This document shows, one piece after another, positions 53,127-62,446 of a stretch of 64,000 nt of DNA (position 1 is the first letter of the stretch; each line of letters begins with the position of its first letter). Source of the stretch: Myxococcales bacterium (GTDB taxonomy: Bacteria > Myxococcota_A > Polyangia > Haliangiales > Haliangiaceae); the NCBI GenBank assembly GCA_028287115.1, contig JAQBQF010000151.1, forward strand, positions 1 through 64,000, in the 5' to 3' direction. Position numbers and translations under genes: made by a program. The notes under the pieces are model-generated. The model searched no databases, was not told the origin of the DNA, and was given only the letters and a program-made list of their open reading frames with translations.

Positions 53127-53221
53127 ACGGAGCGGATAGGACCCGACCGTGCGGACCCGCTCCGCGACCGTTTCATCCCACGAACCACGCGCATCGCGGT
53201 GCAAAGACTCGAGGTCGAGGC

Positions 53222-56200
53222 TTACGAGGTCGCCGGCTCGCGGCCCGGTCGGCCCAGCAGGTATCCCTGCAAGAGATCGCAACCGAGCCCGACGAGACAT
53301 TCGCGCTCATCGTTCGTCTCGACGCCTTCAGCAACCACGAGACATCCGACATCGTGGCAAAGCCTGCAAAGCGCCGAGATCGTCCGTTGCTTCAACGCGC
53401 TGGAGTGAACGTCGCGTACGAGCGACATGTCGATCTTGACGACCTCCGGCGTGAGCTCCGTGAAGCTCGTCAAGCCCGAATAGCCGGCGCCGATATCGTC
53501 GACCGCAAGTCGAAATCCGAGCTCGCGGAGCCGCGCCAGTCGGTGCGAGAGCTCGGGCGTGCTGTTGAGCGAGGAGCGTTCGGTGATCTCGAGAATCACG
53601 CGTGAAGCGATCCTCGTCAGCGGGGACTTCTCGTCAATGAGATCGATGTCGAGGAGATCTTCGGGATGGAGGTTTACAAACAACGCGACATCATCCGTGC
53701 GCTGGGCGAAAGCCGTGGCCGAGAGGCTTCGCACGTGGCGTCCGACTTGAGCCAATCTTCCGAGTTGCGTAGCCGCATCGAGCACGACTTGAGGGTTCGG
53801 CATCGAAGGCTCTGTCGATCGCATCAATGCCTCGATGCCGAACAACGCGCCACTCTTGGCATCGACGATCGGTTGAAACGCCATCCAAATCCCGTCGACC
53901 GCCTGTTCGAAGCGAACTTCGAGACCGGCGCGATCCGTGACACCCGCATGTGTTCCGGTCACGGAGAACGCTTCGCGCCTGAGACGTGCAAGCGCGTGCG
54001 CTCGGTTTGCGTGCTGCACGGTATTCGCGAACGCTTCGATGTCGATCGGCTTTGTCAGATATCGGAACGCGCCGTACTCCACCGCGGCCGCTGCTGTTGC
54101 GACGTCGGGCGCGCCACTCATCAGGATCACCGGAACGTCGAGATCGACGCGGCGCACCGCGCGCATGAGATCGAGGCCGCCGCCTTCGGGCATGTGCACG
54201 TCACTCACGATCACGTCGAACGGTTTCGCTTCGAGCGCGGAGATCGCCTTGGCACCCGAGTCGACCTCGATGACCTCGAATCCAGTCCTGCGCAAGATCC
54301 GTCCGATCACTCGCAACAGCTCTGGATCGTCATCTGCAACCAGAACGCGAAACGACGCTACGGGTTCGGCTTTCACGCCTTCGCCCTGAACCTCAGCCGC
54401 CCCGATTGCACGCGCCACGGCCGCGCGAAGGTCGGAAGGACTGAACGGTTTCGCGAGGAGGTCAGTCGGCGCACCGCCGTTGGGCGCGAGTCCGCCGTTC
54501 GGATAACCCGACATCAAGACAAAGTTTAGCGTCGGTCGCAGCTCGCGAAGCTGCCTGATCAGCTGATCGCCGCGACCATCGGTCAGCACGACATCGAGCA
54601 GGACAAGATCGATGGAACCAGCATGACTGACGCAGATGCGGAGCGCTTCGTCTGCGGTCGCCGCTTCGATCACGTGTGCCCCAGCTTCCTGGAGAATTCT
54701 CGCGGCCACGGTTCGCACTTCGGTCTCGTCGTCGACGACAAGCGCCGTGATCGGTGGCAAGACGCGCGGCGCTGACGTTGTTTGGACCTGCGGAGCCGTG
54801 ACCGTCTGATCCGTGATCGGGAAGTACAATCGCACGGTCGTGCCGCGCCCGACCTCGCTGTCAACCGTGATGCTGCCGTTCGCCTGCGAGACGATGCCGT
54901 GCACGATCGCAAGGCCAAGGCCAGTGCCCTTGCCGACCTCCTTCGTCGTGAAGAATGGATCGAAGATCCGGCTTTGGGTCTCCGGAGTCATTCCGATCCC
55001 GGTGTCGGCGACGGCGAGCACCACGTAACGCCCGGTCGGAAGCCTGCGGATCGCGGCGTCCTCGGTGCCGATCTCGACCGCGCCTGTCTCGATCGTAAGA
55101 CGACCGCCTTTCGGCATCGCGTCGCGCGCGTTGATCACGAGGTTCATCACCACCTGTTCGATCTGACCGGGATCGGCCAGAACGGATGGCACGTCATTCT
55201 CCTGCATCGCGAGCACGACACGTTCGCCCGCGAGGCGACGCAACATCGTCCCGAGCCCGGCGACGACTTCGCTCAAGCTGATCGAACGTGGCGCGACGAT
55301 GCTGTGACGGCTTAGCGTGAGCAGCTTGCGAGTGATGACCGCTGCGCGCTCCGCGGCACGCCGAATCTCCGCAGCATCATTCTGTCGCGTGTCACCACCA
55401 TCCGTCTCCTCGAGCATGCACGCGTAACTGACGATCACGGTCAGCAGGTTGTTGAAGTCGTGCGCGACGCCGCCGGCGAGTTGTCCGATCGCATCCATCT
55501 TCTGCGCGTGGCGCAGCTGATCCTCGGTCCGCTTGAGCGCTGCCTGTGCGCGCTCGCGCTCGGTGATATCGGTGACGAGCACGAGACGAACGGCTCTGCC
55601 ATTCTCGACGAAGTCGTTCGCCTTGATCTCGACCGTGATGATCGAGCCATCTTTCTTGCGGTGGCGCCAGCTCGTCGCATCGCCGAGGCCGAACGCTCTG
55701 TCGATATCCGCGCGAAGCGCATGAACATCTTCGGGCGGACGGATGTCCGCTAACGTCATCGCGCCAAATTCTTCGCGCGTGTAGCCATAGTGGTGAACGG
55801 CGGCTTCGTTGACCGCCACGAAGCGAAGCGTCTCGCGATCGAACATCCACATCGGAAGCGGGCTGTTGTCGAAGAGCGCGCGATACCGATCCTCTCCGCG
55901 CGCGACGAGCTCCCTCGTGGTCGCAAGAAACGAGTCCCCGATGTTCTCGTTCACGATGTCGAGCAGTCGGTTCATCCCGTGACTGATCGTGGTCGCCGTT
56001 CGCAGATTGCCCGGCACATCCTCCTGGAGGAAACGCGTCATGTGCTCGCGGACGGTGTCGCGGTAGGCGGTAACCATGTCGAACCACGACTGATAGCTGA
56101 CGCCGGTGCGCGCGTATCCAGCGCCTCGAGCACGAAGGTTCGAAAAGTACGGTTCCCAGGCACCCTCGAAAATCGCGGCGCGCAGTAGCGTGTTGACGAG

Positions 56201-56383
56201 CTCATCTTGCGCGAAGAGCTCATCGGGCGAGACCGCCTCCAAGAGGCGCTTCCAGATGGGGAGCCGGACGATCACACGCCGGATTCCAGCGTTGATCGCG
56301 ATGCTTCGAGGCTCGTAGAAATGAAAGTACTCGCGGATCGCCGACAAGTCCTCGCGACTCAGCGATGCGTCTCGCATGCTCAC
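53222..56383 (-). CDS. Hybrid sensor kinase with two receivers and a C-terminal EAL domain
   Basis: A 1053-residue cytoplasmic protein. Order: helical sensor-like region (about 1-160, globin/RsbR-like), PAS (about 165-285: YRALFDNSPLPMWMFD, YGYTREEFGAMTLADIRP), histidine kinase with AHDFNNLLTVIV as phospho-acceptor box, HATPase with NLVINARDAMPKGG and GKGTGLGLAIVHGIV, receiver 1 (LVLLDVVLTDGRG), receiver 2 (VIVSDVHMPEGGG) and EAL (about 820-1050). The EAL keeps E-A-L (FGIEALMR), FVNLHPEDL, ILEITER, VDDIGAGYSGL, VKIDMSLV, AEGVET and QGYLLG, so c-di-GMP hydrolysis is plausible. There is no TM. The start at GTG 56383 overlaps an upstream small ORF; ATG 56377 is the alternative. Confidence 0.9.
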   Translation of the reverse strand: MSMRDASLSREDLSAIREYFHFYEPRSIAINAGIRRVIVRLPIWKRLLEAVSPDELFAQDELVNTLLRAAIFEGAWEPYFSNLRARGAGYARTGVSYQSWFDMVTAYRDTVREHMTRFLQEDVPGNLRTATTISHGMNRLLDIVNENIGDSFLATTRELVARGEDRYRALFDNSPLPMWMFDRETLRFVAVNEAAVHHYGYTREEFGAMTLADIRPPEDVHALRADIDRAFGLGDATSWRHRKKDGSIITVEIKANDFVENGRAVRLVLVTDITERERAQAALKRTEDQLRHAQKMDAIGQLAGGVAHDFNNLLTVIVSYACMLEETDGGDTRQNDAAEIRRAAERAAVITRKLLTLSRHSIVAPRSISLSEVVAGLGTMLRRLAGERVVLAMQENDVPSVLADPGQIEQVVMNLVINARDAMPKGGRLTIETGAVEIGTEDAAIRRLPTGRYVVLAVADTGIGMTPETQSRIFDPFFTTKEVGKGTGLGLAIVHGIVSQANGSITVDSEVGRGTTVRLYFPITDQTVTAPQVQTTSAPRVLPPITALVVDDETEVRTVAARILQEAGAHVIEAATADEALRICVSHAGSIDLVLLDVVLTDGRGDQLIRQLRELRPTLNFVLMSGYPNGGLAPNGGAPTDLLAKPFSPSDLRAAVARAIGAAEVQGEGVKAEPVASFRVLVADDDPELLRVIGRILRRTGFEVIEVDSGAKAISALEAKPFDVIVSDVHMPEGGGLDLMRAVRRVDLDVPVILMSGAPDVATAAAAVEYGAFRYLTKPIDIEAFANTVQHANRAHALARLRREAFSVTGTHAGVTDRAGLEVRFEQAVDGIWMAFQPIVDAKSGALFGIEALMRSTEPSMPNPQVVLDAATQLGRLAQVGRHVRSLSATAFAQRTDDVALFVNLHPEDLLDIDLIDEKSPLTRIASRVILEITERSSLNSTPELSHRLARLRELGFRLAVDDIGAGYSGLTSFTELTPEVVKIDMSLVRDVHSSALKQRTISALCRLCHDVGCLVVAEGVETNDERECLVGLGCDLLQGYLLGRPGREPATS

Positions 56384-56493
56384 CTCGATCTCCCGGACTT
56401 CACCACGGTCATTTCGAGGGCCGTTCCACCGAGCCCGACATCAAGTTTGACCACCACCATACTCCCGAAGACTTTCCGCACTTGTGCGCTCAC
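56380..56493 (-). CDS. Possible 37-residue ORF coupled to the hybrid kinase
   Basis: A GTG-started ORF of 37 codons (about SAQVRKVFGSMVVVKLDVG then LGGTALEMTVVKSGRSR) ends in TGA that overlaps the kinase GTG (GTGA), giving coupled translation. Its Val/Gly/Leu-rich content reads like protein. Third-position GC is near 70%, below its neighbours. It could be a leader peptide, a small partner or a remnant of a longer N-terminus. Confidence 0.4.
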   Translation of the reverse strand: MSAQVRKVFGSMVVVKLDVGLGGTALEMTVVKSGRSR

Positions 56494-56544
56494 CCGTTTC
56501 TCACTGAATGGTCACGTTCTAATGATACGCATAATTTGCGTCTT

Positions 56545-56565
56545 CCGTGATCGCCGAAATCACGG
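56545..56565. promoter_or_regulatory. Hairpin in the divergent gap before mlaE
   Basis: CCGTGAT-CGCCGAA-ATCACGG is a perfect seven-pair inverted repeat in the gap between the hybrid kinase (minus) and mlaE (plus). It may be an operator for either; there is no T-tract. Confidence 0.35.
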
Positions 56566-56660
56566 CCTCTAACAGTCGCCACGATCCGCGTCGACCAGGA
56601 TCGGATTCGCCCGCGAACCGTTGCTAGGCGCCAGCGACGCGCTGGACAGCCGCGCACGTC

Positions 56661-57872
56661 ATGTCGCAAACCGCGCGCGGGGAACGGTTGCTGCAAGTCT
56701 GCAGCTCGGAAGCTATGGGACGGCGTGGATCCGACGAGCACGCGAGCGCCGCGACTCCGCGGCTGGCGATCGACCGTCCCGCGCGCCAGTTGCTGAGGCT
56801 TCGGCTCTCGGGGACCTGGCGCGTCACCGAGGCACTGCCGGAAGTGACGGTGGTACGGCGCGAGATCGACGCAGAACATCCGGACCAGCTGGTCTTCGAC
56901 ACGACCGATCTCAAAGCGTGGGATTCGGCCGTCGTCGCGTTCTCCGCTCGGGCGCTCGCGATCGCGAGCGAGACGGGCGTGTCGGTAGACCGAAGCGGTC
57001 TGCCGCATGGGGTCCAGCGGCTCCTGGCACTCGCCGAAGCAAATCCGAAGCGCGCGGAGACGACCGCGAAGCACCCGGCATCGCTGCTCGAGCGCATCGG
57101 CACGCGTGCGCTGGCTCAAGCGAAGAATGCCGTGAGGGTCCTCAGCTTTGTCGGCGAAGTGAGCGTCGCGTTTGGAAAATTCTTGATCGGGAAAGCGAAG
57201 CTCCGGCCCCGGGATGTATTCCTGGAGATGGAGCTCACCGGTGCGCAGGCGCTTGGGATCGTCGGCCTCGTCGCTACGCTGGTCGGTCTCATCATCGCGT
57301 TCATCAGCGCGGTGCAACTCCAGTCGTTCGGTGCCACCGTGTACGTCGCGAATCTCGTCGGCGTCGCGATGATCCGCGAGCTCGGAGCTCTGATGGCGGC
57401 GATCGTTGTCGCCGGGCGAACCGGCGCCTCTTTCGCAGCAGAGCTCGGGACGATGCGCGTCACCCAGGAGATCGATGCCCTCACGACGCTCGGCCTGTCG
57501 CCAATCGAGTTCCTCGTGGTGCCGCGGATGCTTGCGGTCACGCTCATGTTGCCGCTGTTGTGCGTGTACGCCGATCTGCTCGGCGTCGTCGGCGGCGCGC
57601 TGGTGGGCATCGGGATCATGCACATCGCCCCGAGGATCTACATCGATCAGACCATCAACGCCGTGACGTCCACCGATCTGTTCGGCGGCCTTATCAAGGC
57701 GACCACCTATGGATTCTTGATCGGCGCGGCTGGCTGCTTTCAGGGGCTCCAATCGGGACGCACCGCCGCTGCCGTCGGCAAGGCGGCTACCTCGGCGGTC
57801 GTCGCCGGCATCGTCCTCGTGATCGCGGCGTGCGGGGCGTACGCGGTGCTGTTCTACCGACTCGGGATCTGA
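56661..57872 (+). CDS. mlaE: MlaE-type lipid ABC transporter permease with N-terminal STAS-like domain
   Basis: A 403-residue permease. Residues about 35-125 form a STAS/MlaB-like domain (LLRLRLSGTWRVTEALPEV; LVFDTTDLKAWDSAVVAFSARALAIA). The permease (about 150-403) has the MlaE marks MELTGAQALGIVGLVATLVGLIIAFISAVQLQSFGA, GVAMIRELGALMAAIVVAGRTGASFAAELGTMRVTQEIDAL, and FLVVPRMLAVTLMLPLL. It works in phospholipid transport between inner and outer membrane, together with the downstream ATPase, MCE protein and lipoprotein. The fused STAS domain replaces a separate MlaB. A second ATG at 56715 is possible. Confidence 0.92.
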   Translation: MSQTARGERLLQVCSSEAMGRRGSDEHASAATPRLAIDRPARQLLRLRLSGTWRVTEALPEVTVVRREIDAEHPDQLVFDTTDLKAWDSAVVAFSARALAIASETGVSVDRSGLPHGVQRLLALAEANPKRAETTAKHPASLLERIGTRALAQAKNAVRVLSFVGEVSVAFGKFLIGKAKLRPRDVFLEMELTGAQALGIVGLVATLVGLIIAFISAVQLQSFGATVYVANLVGVAMIRELGALMAAIVVAGRTGASFAAELGTMRVTQEIDALTTLGLSPIEFLVVPRMLAVTLMLPLLCVYADLLGVVGGALVGIGIMHIAPRIYIDQTINAVTSTDLFGGLIKATTYGFLIGAAGCFQGLQSGRTAAAVGKAATSAVVAGIVLVIAACGAYAVLFYRLGI

Positions 57873-57874
57873 GG

Positions 57875-58639
57875 ATGGAGCGCAATCCTCACATCGTTGT
57901 TCGCGACCTCGAGCTTGGCTACGGCGACTACGTCGTGCTGCGAACCGCGAGCTTCACGGTCAAGCGGGGCGACGTCTTCGTGATCATGGGCGGAAGCGGT
58001 AGCGGCAAGAGCACGCTGCTCAATGCGATGATCGGCCTCATCCAGCCACTCGCCGGCGAGGTTCTGTACGACGGCCAGAACTTCACCCGCGCTGATCGCC
58101 GCGAGCGCCAGATCATCTCCCGGCGCTTCGGGGTCCTGTTCCAGTTCGGCGCGTTGTGGAGCGACCTGACGCTGGCCGAGAATGTCGCGCTTCCGCTCGA
58201 GGAGCTCACGAAGCTGGACCGACAGGAAATCCGTGAGCTCGCGGAGCTCAAGCTCGCACTGGTGGGACTCAGTAGCTTCATCGACTTCTACCCAGATCAG
58301 ATCAGCGGCGGCATGCAGAAGCGTGCCGGCCTGGCCCGCGCGATGGCACTCGATCCCGAGATCCTGTTCTTCGACGAGCCATCGTCGGGGCTCGACCCGA
58401 TCAACGCACGCCGTCTCGACGATCTCGTCCTCGAGCTTCGCGATAGCCTTGGCGCGACGATCGTGATCGTCAGCCACGACTTGGCCAGCATCTTCGCGAC
58501 TGCGAACGACAGCATCTTCTTGGACGACGAACAGAAGACGGTCACGGCGCGCGGAGATCCCAAGGAGCTGCTCGCGCATCCACCCAACGAACGGGTCCAC
58601 GAGTTTCTGACCCGTACAGCCGACAAGGAGCTCACATGA
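57875..58639 (+). CDS. mlaF: MlaF-type ABC transporter ATPase
   Basis: A 254-residue ATPase with all ABC motifs: Walker A GGSGSGKSTLLNAMIG, Q-loop FQFGALWSDLTLAEN, signature ISGGMQKRAGLARAMA (SGGMQKR is the Mla variant), Walker B ILFFDEPSSGLDP and H-loop VIVSHDL. It starts 2 bp after mlaE; its end overlaps mlaD. It powers the MlaE permease. Confidence 0.95.
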   Translation: MERNPHIVVRDLELGYGDYVVLRTASFTVKRGDVFVIMGGSGSGKSTLLNAMIGLIQPLAGEVLYDGQNFTRADRRERQIISRRFGVLFQFGALWSDLTLAENVALPLEELTKLDRQEIRELAELKLALVGLSSFIDFYPDQISGGMQKRAGLARAMALDPEILFFDEPSSGLDPINARRLDDLVLELRDSLGATIVIVSHDLASIFATANDSIFLDDEQKTVTARGDPKELLAHPPNERVHEFLTRTADKELT

Positions 58640-59535
58640 GCAAGCATGCTTCTCCGGCGATGATCGGAGCATTCGTGGTCACCGCCTTCGGGCTCGTGAT
58701 CGCCGCCCTCCTGGTACTGGGCGGTGGACGGTTCTCGCGCAACACCGTCCGCGTCATCACCTACTTCGAAGGATCGGTGAACGGTCTCCGCATTGGGTCA
58801 TCGGTCAAGTTCCGCGGCATCGAGATCGGTTCTGTGAAGGACATCCGCATCAACATGTCCGGCGCCATTCGCGATCCGCATAACATTCGCATCCCCGTCG
58901 TCCTCGAGATCGACAAGGACCGGCTGAGCTCGCAAGGCGTGAGCGAGTTCAATCTGGCCGATGACAAGCAGATGCAACAGCTCGTCGAGCTCGGCCTCCG
59001 CGCGGAGCTCGGGATCGAGAGCATCCTGACCAATCTTCGCTTCGTCGCGATCGACATCAAGCCGGACACGCCAGCGCGACTGGTGAACGATCCGGCGGTT
59101 GATTATCCCGAAATCCCGTCGCTGCCCAGCTTTGAACAGCAGATCCCCGACAAGGTCATCAAGGTCCTCACGAACCTCGCCGATGCCGACGTCGCCGGCG
59201 TCCTGAGTGCGGTGCAAGACGCGGCCAACGACGCCCACACGTTGCTTAGCTCTCCGCACCTCGCGCGGACGCTGGCTGGCCTCGACGACGTGACCGAAAC
59301 CCTCCGCCGGACCGTCGCCGACCTCTCGCGAGCCGCGCGCGACCTCGGACCGGTGGCGGCTGAGTGGAAACAGACCGCGACCTCGGCACGCCGACTGGTC
59401 GCCCCCGAAGGACCGCTGTCGAGCGAGCTCGATGCGACCTTGCGAGATCTCAGAGGCGCTGCTCGCTCGATTCGCCGAGTCAGCGATCAGCTCAGCCGCG
59501 ATCCGGGCTCGATCGTCCGTGGAGGTGGTCAGTGA
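58636..59535 (+). CDS. mlaD: MlaD-like MCE protein
   Basis: A 299-residue protein: one N-terminal TM (MIGAFVVTAFGLVIAALLVLG), then the MCE domain (YFEGSVNGLRIGSSVKFRGIEIGSVKDIRIN) and a C-terminal helical tail that forms the tunnel. It overlaps the mlaF stop as ATGA. It is a substrate-binding subunit in the periplasm for phospholipids. It is longer than E. coli MlaD (about 183) and nearer PqiB/YebT-type lengths. Confidence 0.9.
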   Translation: MSKHASPAMIGAFVVTAFGLVIAALLVLGGGRFSRNTVRVITYFEGSVNGLRIGSSVKFRGIEIGSVKDIRINMSGAIRDPHNIRIPVVLEIDKDRLSSQGVSEFNLADDKQMQQLVELGLRAELGIESILTNLRFVAIDIKPDTPARLVNDPAVDYPEIPSLPSFEQQIPDKVIKVLTNLADADVAGVLSAVQDAANDAHTLLSSPHLARTLAGLDDVTETLRRTVADLSRAARDLGPVAAEWKQTATSARRLVAPEGPLSSELDATLRDLRGAARSIRRVSDQLSRDPGSIVRGGGQ

Positions 59536-60113
59536 GGCATGTCGCGCTGGTGTTGGTGGCCGCCTGCTCGCTCGGCGGCAAACCGCCGCACTACGACTAC
59601 TTCGTTCTGACGTCGACGCGCGCGATCGGAGCACAGCCCGTTGCGGTCAACCAGCCCGTGTTGGCGGTCGGTCAGGTCACCATCCCCGGCTATCTCGACC
59701 GCGAACCGATCGCAACGCGCGTCGACGATCATCGGCTCATCTACTCGGCGCGCGAGCGCTGGGCGGAACCGGTCGATCAAGCGTTCGAGCGCACGCTGCG
59801 GGAAGATCTCGCGGCGACCCTTGCACCGGCGGGGATCACGGTGCAGCCGCATGCAGGAGCGCCGACCTACGACCTCGACGTCGAGGTGCTTCGCTTCGAA
59901 CGTCGCGGCGCCGATCGCGTGGAGCTGTGGGCGCGTTGGATGTTGCACGCGGACGCAAGGCGCATCGACAGCGGCGAGACTCGTATCATCGTCCCGATGT
60001 CCAGCCTCGACGGCGACGCGATGGCGGCGGCGCTGAGCCAGGCGATCGCGCGCATGGCTACTGAGGTGGCGGAACGGCTTACGCACAAGAATCGTGCGGT
60101 TTCGGCAAGCTGA
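59532..60113 (+). CDS. pqiC: PqiC-like lipoprotein of the lipid-transport operon
   Basis: A 193-residue lipoprotein with GTG start overlapping the mlaD stop (GTGA), AGG-GGAGG upstream and lipobox LVLVAACSLG. The YDYFVLTSTRAIG start and the C-terminal part (SGETRIIVPMSSLDGDAMAAALSQAIARMATEVAERL) match the ABC-type transport auxiliary lipoprotein (DUF330/PqiC) family. It probably docks the MCE system at the outer membrane; there is no MlaC-type periplasmic protein here. Confidence 0.88.
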   Translation: MRHVALVLVAACSLGGKPPHYDYFVLTSTRAIGAQPVAVNQPVLAVGQVTIPGYLDREPIATRVDDHRLIYSARERWAEPVDQAFERTLREDLAATLAPAGITVQPHAGAPTYDLDVEVLRFERRGADRVELWARWMLHADARRIDSGETRIIVPMSSLDGDAMAAALSQAIARMATEVAERLTHKNRAVSAS

Positions 60114-60166
60114 TTTCAGAACGTGGCTCGAGGTATCCGTCGATCTGCTAAACGGAACGTCGTAGC

Positions 60167-62446
60167 GTGCGGCGCATGTTCCCATGTTGGGTGGTCGCCG
60201 CCGTTGCGGTGATCATGGTCACACCTGGGGTCGCGTTTGCCGACCGCGCGGTGACCGGCATGGTGGTCGACGACGCCACGGGAATACCGATCGTGGGTGC
60301 GTTCGTGACGGTCGGCGGCGGCGAGACCGCGACGGATGAGCAGGGGCAGTTCCGGATCGCCGACATCCCGTTCGGTCGCGTCGACGTCACGGTGATCGCG
60401 GGCGGCTATCGCGCGTATTTCGGCTCGGCACGGATCGGTGCCGAGCTCGTGCTCCGCCTCCAGGCCGATGCCGGCTCCACCGAAGTCATCGAGATCAGCG
60501 GGCGCGCTCCGACCGGGCCACCGTTGCACCTCGATACGACCGCGATCCGGAACCAACCCGGGGCCGGCAACGATGTGTTGCGCGCGCTGCAGAGCTTGCC
60601 CGGCGTCGCACGGACGCCCTTCGGCCTCGGCGGACTCGCGCTGCGCGGCACGGCGCCGCGTGACACCAAGGTCTACCTCGACGATATCGAGGTGCCGCTG
60701 CTCTACCACTTCGGCGGGCTTGCTTCGTTTTTTCCGACGGCGGCCGTCGACGAGGTCACGCTCGAGCCCGGTGGATCCAGCGTGCGGTATGGACGCGGGC
60801 TCGGCGGCGTTGCGATGGTGACGTCGCGCACCGGTCGCCGCGATCGCTGGCGCGTCGGGGGCGAGCTGAGCTTGATCCATGCCGCGGCCACCGCCGAGGG
60901 ACCCGGTCCGCTCAACGGAAGCTGGTTGATGGGAGCACGGCGCTCGTACTTCGACGCGATCATCGCGGCCTCGGGTGTCGAGCTCGCGGTCGTCCCTCGC
61001 TACGGTGATGCACAGCTGCGCTGGGAATCGGGCGATGGGCGATGGATGGCGATCCTGTTCGGGTCCGACGACAAGTTGAGCTTCCTCCACAATCCCAACG
61101 ACACGACCACCGGCGGATTCCAGACCAGCAACCTCAAGTCGTTCGACTACACGTCGCAATTCTTTCGGCTCGGCGTGCGCTATCGCGCGGTGCATGGCGC
61201 GACGTCGTTCACGGTGCTGCCGTCGATCGGTGTCGACGACCTCAATGCCCGCGCCAACCACGAAGACATCGACAAAGGCATGCACCGCACGACCATGCCG
61301 CTGTCACTCCGCGTACACGTCTCGACGCCCGTCGCGGGCGGCACACTCTCCGCCGGGTTCGATGGTGGCTGGCAAGATCACGCGTACGACATCGTCAACA
61401 CGCCGCCACCGACTCGGATCGATCCGGCGCCTCAGATGGTGATCCATCGCAACTTGTCGCGGTGGGCGGCCGATACGGGCGCATGGCTCGAACAATCGTG
61501 GTTCTTCGGCGGCGAACAAATCGAGATCCGCCCCGGCCTTCGCGGCGATCATTTCGGCCTCTCGGACCAATGGACGCTCGATCCGCGGCTCGTGCTGAAC
61601 GCGCAGGTCGCGAGCGGCGTCACGCTGATCCAATCGATCGGCCGTTACCACGCGCCGCCGCTGATCACCGATCTCGATCCGATCTTCGGGAATCGGGTGA
61701 TGCTCGGCTCGTCTGCGACCCAGCTCGCCACGACGGTGAAGGCGATCGTCGGCGACGACAAAGAAGTCTCGGCGACGGTCTACTATCAGGATCTGGGCGA
61801 GCTCCCCGTCGATGCGATCACGGCCGCGACGCCGCTCTCCGCAAATGGGGGCGAGGAGTCCGGAGGTCTGCTCGGAATCAGCCGAGAGCTCGTCGACTCG
61901 CAGTTCGGGTCGTACAGCTATCGCGAGGCGGTCGGCACCGGCACCGCGTACGGGCTCGAGCTGATCGCGCGGCGCAACGTCGGTCGCTGGACGGGCTGGG
62001 TCGCATACACCTACGCGCGCTCGTATCGCACCAACCCGACGCGGAACAACGAGGCTCATCCGTACGTGCTCGATCAACCGAGCGCGCTCACGATCGTCGG
62101 CACCACGAAGCTGTCGGAGCACTGGCGGATCGGAGGAAGAGCTCGTTATACGACGGGGAACCCGTATACGCCGGTCGCGGGTGCCTACCGAACCCCCGCC
62201 GGTGATTGGGTCGCGGTCGATGGGCCGCTGCTCTCGGTGCGACTTCCCGACTTCTTCCAGCTCGATCTCCGGATCGATCGCATGTGGAAACGACCGTGGG
62301 GCGTCATGAACCTGTACATCGATCTTCAGAACGTCACCAATCGTCAGAACGCGGAAGGCGTGACCTACAACACCGACTTTTCGCAGCGGAGTTACACGAA
62401 CGGGCTACCCATCTTCCCGTCGATCGGTGTGGAGTACATCCCGTGA
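60167..62446 (+). CDS. TonB-dependent receptor
   Basis: A 759-residue outer-membrane receptor: signal peptide (AAVAVIMVTPGVAFA), a carboxypeptidase-regulatory domain (VTGMVVDDATGIPIVGAFVTVGGGETATDEQGQFRI), a plug (VLRALQSLPGVARTPFGLGGLALRGTAPRDTKVYLDDIEVPLLYHFGGLASFFP), and a beta-barrel of about 22 strands ending IFPSIGVEYIP. The usual TonB box was not spotted. The barrel's last residue is Pro rather than Phe/Trp. Start GTG 60167; ATG 60176 is alternative. It is coupled to two lipoproteins. Confidence 0.88.
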   Translation: MRRMFPCWVVAAVAVIMVTPGVAFADRAVTGMVVDDATGIPIVGAFVTVGGGETATDEQGQFRIADIPFGRVDVTVIAGGYRAYFGSARIGAELVLRLQADAGSTEVIEISGRAPTGPPLHLDTTAIRNQPGAGNDVLRALQSLPGVARTPFGLGGLALRGTAPRDTKVYLDDIEVPLLYHFGGLASFFPTAAVDEVTLEPGGSSVRYGRGLGGVAMVTSRTGRRDRWRVGGELSLIHAAATAEGPGPLNGSWLMGARRSYFDAIIAASGVELAVVPRYGDAQLRWESGDGRWMAILFGSDDKLSFLHNPNDTTTGGFQTSNLKSFDYTSQFFRLGVRYRAVHGATSFTVLPSIGVDDLNARANHEDIDKGMHRTTMPLSLRVHVSTPVAGGTLSAGFDGGWQDHAYDIVNTPPPTRIDPAPQMVIHRNLSRWAADTGAWLEQSWFFGGEQIEIRPGLRGDHFGLSDQWTLDPRLVLNAQVASGVTLIQSIGRYHAPPLITDLDPIFGNRVMLGSSATQLATTVKAIVGDDKEVSATVYYQDLGELPVDAITAATPLSANGGEESGGLLGISRELVDSQFGSYSYREAVGTGTAYGLELIARRNVGRWTGWVAYTYARSYRTNPTRNNEAHPYVLDQPSALTIVGTTKLSEHWRIGGRARYTTGNPYTPVAGAYRTPAGDWVAVDGPLLSVRLPDFFQLDLRIDRMWKRPWGVMNLYIDLQNVTNRQNAEGVTYNTDFSQRSYTNGLPIFPSIGVEYIP

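Noticed and set aside
56490-57752. 420-codon antisense ORF
   Set aside because: Shadow of mlaE on the opposite strand, composed of Arg/Asp/His-rich noise.
56621-57874. N-terminal extension of mlaF frame
   Set aside because: This part is out-of-frame mlaE; the ATPase starts at 57875.
62206-62442. N-terminal extension of the receptor-coupled lipoprotein
   Set aside because: It overlaps the TonB receptor and lacks a signal peptide; the GTG at 62443 gives a clear lipobox.
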